Assembly (NCBI GenBank): GCA_964442355.1
Contig: CAYTZS010000173.1
Coordinates: 1-11,371, forward strand
DNA length: 11,371 nucleotides
Reading direction: 5' to 3'
From: UBA6168 sp964442355
GTDB taxonomy: Bacteria > Bacteroidota > Bacteroidia > Chitinophagales > Saprospiraceae
How positions within the stretch are numbered: position 1 is the first letter of the stretch; every line of letters starts with the position of its first letter. Positions 7,416 to 11,371 of the stretch are shown in pieces. The translations under genes were made by a program, and so were the position numbers. The notes beneath the pieces were generated by a model. It was given only the letters and a program-made list of their open reading frames with translations. It was not told where the DNA came from and searched no databases.

Positions 7416-9284
7416 ATGAAGAATTTTACGACTAGTTTTTTGACCATGTTGCTGCTGGCATTCGTCGGCAACAACCTCAATGCCCAAGCCTTTTGGACGG
7501 AAGATTTTGACGGTGGCCTGCCCGCCGATTGGACAGCCATCATGGCTGCCGGCAATGGAAATGCCTCCTCTAACTGGGTTTGGACGACTACTGGCCCTGC
7601 TGGTGGCTTTTCTACTGGCCCGCTCACTTCCACAACTGCCGCAAACGGTTGGATGCTTTTCGATTCTGACTTGAACTGCAGCGGTAACCAAGACGTGTGG
7701 TTGGTTTCACCGAAGCTCGATTTGACTGCCCAAAACCAAGTTTTCTTGGAGTTCGAAACACTCTACCGCCGTTTCAACGACAAGACCTTCATCATGGTGA
7801 GCACGGACAGTACAACCTGGACGCCAGTTGAAATTTTTGCCAGCCATACCAACAACATGTTCGGTGACGGCACTACAGTTCCTGGCGATGCTGAAAATCC
7901 TTTTACGTTCAACGTAAACCTCACCACTCAAGCTGCAAATGAGCCGGAGTTTTGGTTTGCCTTCCGTTTCTTGGCAGACCCAACCACGGTTATCGCTGGC
8001 ACTGACGTAGGCTGTGGCTACAGCTGGCAGGTGGACGATGTGTCGCTGTTCGGCATGGACCAAACGCCTTCCATCAACATTGCTTTGGGCGACTTTTTCT
8101 ACCCACCAGCAAGCTTTGCGCAGCCTATTTCGCAAATCACGTCAGACACGATGGGCTTTTTCGCCGATTTGTCAAACCTCGGCCTTGCCACAGTCACCAA
8201 CGTTGTACTGAAAGCTGAAGTGCGCAAGGGCACCAACACTATCTGGGTGGATAGCTTGTTGATTCCTGCTTTGGACACCAGTGTGACTGATTCCACATTC
8301 GAGCTTCCAAACCAGTTCATTCCTGATATGCTTACGGTGGATGACGACTACTCCATCCGCTACCAAGTTTATAGCCTTGATGGTGCTGATGAGCAGATGG
8401 CCAACAACTTTGCGCAGGAGAACTTCATCGTAACCGATTTCTTGTATTCTAAAGAAAACCAAGCTACTACCGCCTACCGTCCAGGTGGCGACCCAGCTGA
8501 CTGGGCAATCGGCAACGTTTACCAAACCAGTAAAAACTGGGTTGACCAGTACCAAGCAACATCTGCTACTTTCACAGCCGTGAAGAATGCAGCTGATGGC
8601 CCATTGGCTGGCAACGTGGTTGCCATTGCGCTTTGCGAAGTCAACGATGATGAGATTGATGCTGGTTGGAACGGGTTTGACGACAGCCAGCCGTACACCA
8701 ACAACTCCGGTTTGCTCATTCGCTCCGTGAACCTTCACACTTTCACAACGAACGGCACAAACGCCACTGAGACACAGGAGTTGGTTGATTTCGACCTCGA
8801 AACACCTGGCGTTCCGCTCGCTCCAGGCAAGCGTTACCTGTTGGTAGCTGAGTACCAAGGTGCTGGCAACAACGTGATATTCCACGCCTTCAACGAGAAT
8901 ATTTCTTACTTCCAGATTTCAACTGTCGTGTTCACCGACCAGTGGTTCCTCGGTGGCTTCGGTCCAGAGCCAGCTGCTGTACTCCGCATGAACATCGACC
9001 TCTACAACTCAACAGACGTGGTTGCCCTGCCGGACAACTCACTCACGTTCTATCCAAACCCGTCCAATGCCGTGTTGAACGTGGACATCGCACTGGAGGA
9101 GCCAACCCTTGCCAACATCACCCTCGCCGACCTCAATGGTCGTGTGATTTTGATTGACGAGGTAGAGAATGCTTTCCAGCAGAGCCGTCAATACGATGTT
9201 TCTGGTCTTGCAAATGGCACTTACCTTGTTCGCATTGCCACGAAGGAAGGCACAAAAACGAAAAAGTTTGTAGTGCAGCACTAA
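7416..9284 (+). CDS. T9SS type A cargo protein, paralogue of the preceding gene, with codon use of a highly expressed gene
   Basis: The protein has 622 residues. Residues 1-24 are a Sec signal peptide ending L-N-A-Q. One jelly-roll-like module (about 26-213) opens A-F-W-T-E-D-F-D-G-G-L-P-A-D-W and closes S-W-Q-V-D-D-V; it matches the first module of the upstream gene, whose second module has no counterpart here. A CARDB-like region (217-338), a C-terminal module (339-530) and a type A T9SS sorting domain (541-622: L-T-F-Y-P-N-P-S-N, A-D-L-N-G-R, L-A-N-G-T-Y-L-V-R-I) follow. Shared landmarks with the upstream protein include P-N-Q-F-(L/I)-P, V-T-x-(D)-F-x-S-K and I-G-N-x-Y. All 12 arginine codons are CGC or CGT, and Asn and Phe strongly favour AAC and TTC, suggesting an abundant product. 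The 114-base gap before it is very AT-rich and contains no clear terminator, so read-through from the upstream gene is possible. No enzymatic motif was found; a matrix, adhesin or structural role is a guess. Confidence 0.88.
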   Translation: MKNFTTSFLTMLLLAFVGNNLNAQAFWTEDFDGGLPADWTAIMAAGNGNASSNWVWTTTGPAGGFSTGPLTSTTAANGWMLFDSDLNCSGNQDVWLVSPKLDLTAQNQVFLEFETLYRRFNDKTFIMVSTDSTTWTPVEIFASHTNNMFGDGTTVPGDAENPFTFNVNLTTQAANEPEFWFAFRFLADPTTVIAGTDVGCGYSWQVDDVSLFGMDQTPSINIALGDFFYPPASFAQPISQITSDTMGFFADLSNLGLATVTNVVLKAEVRKGTNTIWVDSLLIPALDTSVTDSTFELPNQFIPDMLTVDDDYSIRYQVYSLDGADEQMANNFAQENFIVTDFLYSKENQATTAYRPGGDPADWAIGNVYQTSKNWVDQYQATSATFTAVKNAADGPLAGNVVAIALCEVNDDEIDAGWNGFDDSQPYTNNSGLLIRSVNLHTFTTNGTNATETQELVDFDLETPGVPLAPGKRYLLVAEYQGAGNNVIFHAFNENISYFQISTVVFTDQWFLGGFGPEPAAVLRMNIDLYNSTDVVALPDNSLTFYPNPSNAVLNVDIALEEPTLANITLADLNGRVILIDEVENAFQQSRQYDVSGLANGTYLVRIATKEGTKTKKFVVQH

Positions 9285-9321
9285 ACCTGACGCACCATTG
9301 GCTTTGGCTTTTTCAAAAGCG

Positions 9322-9361
9322 AAACGCCCGGATGTTCATTCATTCGGGCGTTTTTGTTTTT
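9322..9361 (+). terminator. Strong intrinsic terminator
   Basis: Bases 9322-9334 pair with 9341-9353 in a 13-bp stem with one G-T wobble (9331/9344) and a six-base loop, followed by a nearly unbroken T-run to 9361. It lies 38 bases after the stop at 9284 and ends the highly expressed T9SS cargo gene. Confidence 0.92.
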
Positions 9362-9381
9362 ACTGGTCACGATGTTTATTT

Positions 9382-9414
9382 TTTGAAATGGACAACTTGT
9401 TTTCAGTAAGTTTG
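9382..9414 (+). promoter_or_regulatory. Bacteroidota promoter (TTTG, 21-base spacer, TAAGTTTG)
   Basis: TTTG at 9382-9385 and TAAGTTTG at 9407-9414 match both halves of the Bacteroidota -33/-7 consensus exactly, with a 21-base spacer that lies inside the usual range. Transcription would begin near 9420, giving a leader of about 20 bases before the ATG at 9442. It sits directly after the terminator at 9322-9361. It also argues against the in-frame ATG at 9388, which lies within the promoter. Confidence 0.75.
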
Positions 9415-9441
9415 GCCGTCAAAAAGATTAACGAAAAGATT

Positions 9442-10731
9442 ATGCAAGACAGAAGAAACTTCCTTCGGCGAGTGGCTGGCGCAGCAGGCTTGGCCGCATT
9501 TTCACCCTTCATTGATTCTGCCAGCGGCAAAAACCTACTGAATGTGCTGGATAAAAAAGCGGGCCTAAGTTCCGAAGAAATTGCCGCTGACGAAGACTTT
9601 TGGTACCATATTCAACAAGCGTACACGGTTTCCCCTAACCTAATTAACCTGAACAATGGTGGCGTTTGTCCACAACCGAAGGTCGTGCAAGAGGCGGTGG
9701 AACTTTACAACCGGATGTCAAATGAAGGCCCGTCCTACTACATGTGGCGGATATTGGATGCCGGGCGAGAAAGCCTTCGGGCAAAACTGGCCGATGTGGC
9801 TGGCTGCCAAGCAGAGGAGCTCGCCATTAATCGGAATACGACCGAGGCGCTGGCCAATGTGATATTTGGACTTAGGCTAAAAGCTGGCGACGAGGTGGTG
9901 CTGACCAAACAGGATTACCCCAATATGATTAACGCTTGGAAACAGCGGGCGCACCGAGAGGGCATCGTGTTGAAATGGCTCAATTTCCAGTTCCCGATTG
10001 AGGACAACAACTTGATTGTCAGGGAGTTCGAGAATGCATTTACCGAAAAGACAAAGGTGGTTCACATCACGCACATGATTAACTGGAGTGGACAGTTGTT
10101 GCCTGTAAAGCAAATCGCCAACGCTGCCCACAAGCGTGGAATTGAAGTGCTGGTGGATGCAGCCCACAGTTTTGCGCAAGTTGACTTCAAAATCTCGGAC
10201 CTTGATTGCGACTACCTTGGTACCAGCCTCCACAAGTGGCTTTGTGCGCCGTTTGGCAGTGGTTTCATGTATGTTCGGAAGGACAAAATCAAAAACCTTT
10301 ACCCACTCACCTCAGCTGGTGACCCCGAAAGCGAGGATATTCGGAAGTTTGAAAACCTCGGAACCAGGTCGTTTGCAATTGAGCAAGCAATAGGCCACGC
10401 CGCCAATTTCCACATGATGATTGGTGCTGAGCGCAAGCAAAAGCGGCTATTTTATTTAAAAAAATACTGGACGGACAAAGTGCTGAAATTGCCGGGCGTA
10501 AGCATTGGCACCTCCGCAAAACCGGAGTTTAGTTGTGCCATCGCTTTGCTTCAAATTGCTGGAAAAACCCCCGGCGAAGTCAGTGAGGCGCTGTTCACGA
10601 AGCATAAAATCCACACGGTTTCCATTGAATGGGAGAACATCAAAGGTGTGCGGATAACGCCCAATGTGTACACCTCGCTTCACGACCTCGATAAGCTGGT
10701 GGCAGGCATAACCGAAATTGCAAAGGCTTAA
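9442..10731 (+). CDS. Class V aminotransferase-fold PLP enzyme with a Tat-type signal
   Basis: The protein has 429 residues, the normal size for a fold-type I class V aminotransferase (cysteine desulfurase / isopenicillin N epimerase-like). PLP features are visible: N-N-G-G (71-74), N-R-N-T-T-E-A (130-136) at the cofactor phosphate, D239 and H242 in V-D-A-A-H, the Schiff-base lysine K265 in S-L-H-K-W, G-T-R-S (307-310), and R404 with N408 near the C-terminus. The N-terminus carries D-R-R-N-F-L-R-R followed by an Ala/Gly-rich stretch, as in twin-arginine signals, so a folded PLP-loaded enzyme is probably exported to the periplasm. The S-L-H-K-W site and absence of a desulfurase Cys loop that I could recognise favour an epimerase, lyase or transaminase over a desulfurase, but the substrate is unknown. 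The ATG at 9442 is chosen because it opens the Tat signal and follows a promoter; longer in-frame starts overlap the promoter or the terminator. Confidence 0.85.
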   Translation: MQDRRNFLRRVAGAAGLAAFSPFIDSASGKNLLNVLDKKAGLSSEEIAADEDFWYHIQQAYTVSPNLINLNNGGVCPQPKVVQEAVELYNRMSNEGPSYYMWRILDAGRESLRAKLADVAGCQAEELAINRNTTEALANVIFGLRLKAGDEVVLTKQDYPNMINAWKQRAHREGIVLKWLNFQFPIEDNNLIVREFENAFTEKTKVVHITHMINWSGQLLPVKQIANAAHKRGIEVLVDAAHSFAQVDFKISDLDCDYLGTSLHKWLCAPFGSGFMYVRKDKIKNLYPLTSAGDPESEDIRKFENLGTRSFAIEQAIGHAANFHMMIGAERKQKRLFYLKKYWTDKVLKLPGVSIGTSAKPEFSCAIALLQIAGKTPGEVSEALFTKHKIHTVSIEWENIKGVRITPNVYTSLHDLDKLVAGITEIAKA

Positions 10732-10749
10732 CAGACTTTCAATTTTTGC

Positions 10750-10757
10750 TACATTTG
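10750..10757 (+). promoter_or_regulatory. Bacteroidota-type -7 element (TACATTTG)
   Basis: TACATTTG matches TAnnTTTG fully and, with the following C, is the same nine bases as the site at 3885-3893. It lies 83 bases before the ATG at 10840, so a leader of about 75-80 bases is predicted. No good -33 TTG/TTTG is found 17-23 bases upstream; the nearest TTG (10718-10720) is 29 bases away. Only the -7 half is supported. Confidence 0.45.
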
Positions 10758-10839
10758 CCGCTCAAATACACGGATGCCGTTGGTTGAATGCCCTGCCGCT
10801 ATTCTTCGTTTTACATCCATCACTCTACAAAATACAAAA

Positions 10840-11361
10840 ATGGTTATTGATAAAAACATGGTTGTCAGCCTGCACTACCGCCTGACAGAGGGCGAGCTTT
10901 TGGGCGAACTGGTGGAGGAAACCTTCGGTGGCCAACCACTCGTTTTCCTTTACGGTGTAGGCCAAATGATTCCTGAGTTTGAGCGCCAATTGGCAGGAAA
11001 GGCCGTTGGTGACAACTTTGCTTTCGGCATCAAATCCTCCGAAGCCTACGGCGAGCACGACCCGGATGCTGTGGTTTTGCTACCAATGGAAACATTTGCC
11101 ATTGACGGTGAAGTTGACGAGGAAATGCTCCAGTTGGGCAACGTCATTCCCATGTCCGACGATCAAGGCAACCGCCTCAACGGCACGGTACGGGAAGTAT
11201 CCGAAGAAGGTGTAATCCTCGACTTCAACCACCCGATGGCAGGTATTGACTTGTACTTCACGGGTACTATCGAGTCACTTCGGGAAGCGACCGAAACGGA
11301 AATAGAACATGGCCACGTACATGGCCCGGGTGGTCATCACCACTCATTTTGTTTTTTCTGA
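10840..11361 (+). CDS. slyD: SlyD-like FKBP-type peptidyl-prolyl cis-trans isomerase with His-rich tail
   Basis: The 173-residue protein is expected to be a cytoplasmic proline isomerase and chaperone. The FKBP domain is split in the SlyD manner: N-terminal half (about 1-72) with V-V-S-L-H-Y, Y-G-V-G-Q-M-I-P-E-F-E and S-S-E-A-Y-G-E-H-D; an insert-in-flap chaperone domain (about 73-128); then F-N-H-P-M-A-G (129-135) and the last strand, ending R-E-A-T-E-T-E-I. The tail H-G-H-V-H-G (157-162) followed by H-H-H (166-168) matches the start of the metal-binding tail of E. coli SlyD but stops after five more residues (S-F-C-F-F), so the long Cys/His stretch used for nickel storage is mostly absent. 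The ATG at 10840 begins the conserved domain; the ATG at 10774 would add 22 unmatched residues and leave little room after the -7 element. The gene is complete, with ten bases left in the window. Confidence 0.92.
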   Translation: MVIDKNMVVSLHYRLTEGELLGELVEETFGGQPLVFLYGVGQMIPEFERQLAGKAVGDNFAFGIKSSEAYGEHDPDAVVLLPMETFAIDGEVDEEMLQLGNVIPMSDDQGNRLNGTVREVSEEGVILDFNHPMAGIDLYFTGTIESLREATETEIEHGHVHGPGGHHHSFCFF

Positions 11362-11371
11362 AATAGCAAAA

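Noticed and set aside
8172..8885. 237-residue open frame on the - strand inside the second cargo gene
   Set aside because: Its Val/Cys-rich translation resembles no domain. The biased codons of the + strand gene avoid the complements of stop codons, which explains a long antisense frame.
9298..9441. Longer aminotransferase reading frame beginning near 9298
   Set aside because: This stretch contains a strong terminator (9322-9361) and a full promoter (9382-9414), and the translated extension is not protein-like. The Tat signal begins at 9442.
1..11371. A defence island, CRISPR array, transposon or biosynthetic cluster
   Set aside because: I looked for repeats, terminal inverted repeats, nuclease/helicase sets, integrases and modular synthases on both strands and saw none. 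The one nuclease is a lone housekeeping-type DEDDh exonuclease.

Overview
The window looks like chromosome of a Bacteroidota bacterium, most likely from the Saprospiria (Lewinella/Haliscomenobacter-like). That lineage is an inference from three things. Three genes encode large secreted proteins with type IX secretion system (T9SS) C-terminal signals, one type B (gliding-motility-associated) and two type A. Promoter-like sites match the Bacteroidota TTG / TAnnTTTG pattern rather than the E. coli pattern. Start sites lack strong Shine-Dalgarno sequences. There are seven protein genes, all on the + strand, separated by gaps of about 100-160 bp. No gene-free stretch exceeds 300 bases, and I see no tRNA, rRNA, CRISPR array, insertion sequence, integrase or attachment site.

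Layout. Positions 3-3164 hold the 3' part of a very large cell-surface protein: PKD/Ig-like modules, four tandem cysteine-rich repeats of about 87 residues, an Ig-like domain and a type B T9SS signal. Positions 3267-3815 encode an ERI-1/KapD-like DEDDh 3'-5' exonuclease. Positions 3942-4640 encode a small, methionine-rich exported DUF4412-like protein, closed by a strong intrinsic terminator. Positions 4833-7301 and 7416-9284 are two tandem, distantly paralogous T9SS type A cargo proteins. The second looks very highly expressed from its codon use and is followed by another strong terminator. Positions 9442-10731 encode a class V PLP-dependent aminotransferase-fold enzyme with an apparent Tat signal, preceded by the best promoter in the window. 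Positions 10840-11361 encode a SlyD-like FKBP prolyl isomerase with a histidine-rich tail.

How the genes fit together. This is not a pathway operon. Four of the seven products appear to leave the cytoplasm by Sec (three by sequence, the truncated first gene by inference from its T9SS signal), and the aminotransferase probably leaves by Tat. Two hairpin terminators and several promoter-like sites suggest mostly single-gene units; 4833-7301 and 7416-9284 could be co-transcribed because no terminator separates them. I found no convincing novel defence, mobile or biosynthetic system. The observations most worth following are the cysteine-rich repeats with a coordinated loss of two cysteines, the tandem T9SS cargo pair that differs by one N-terminal module and strongly in codon use, and the exported PLP enzyme.
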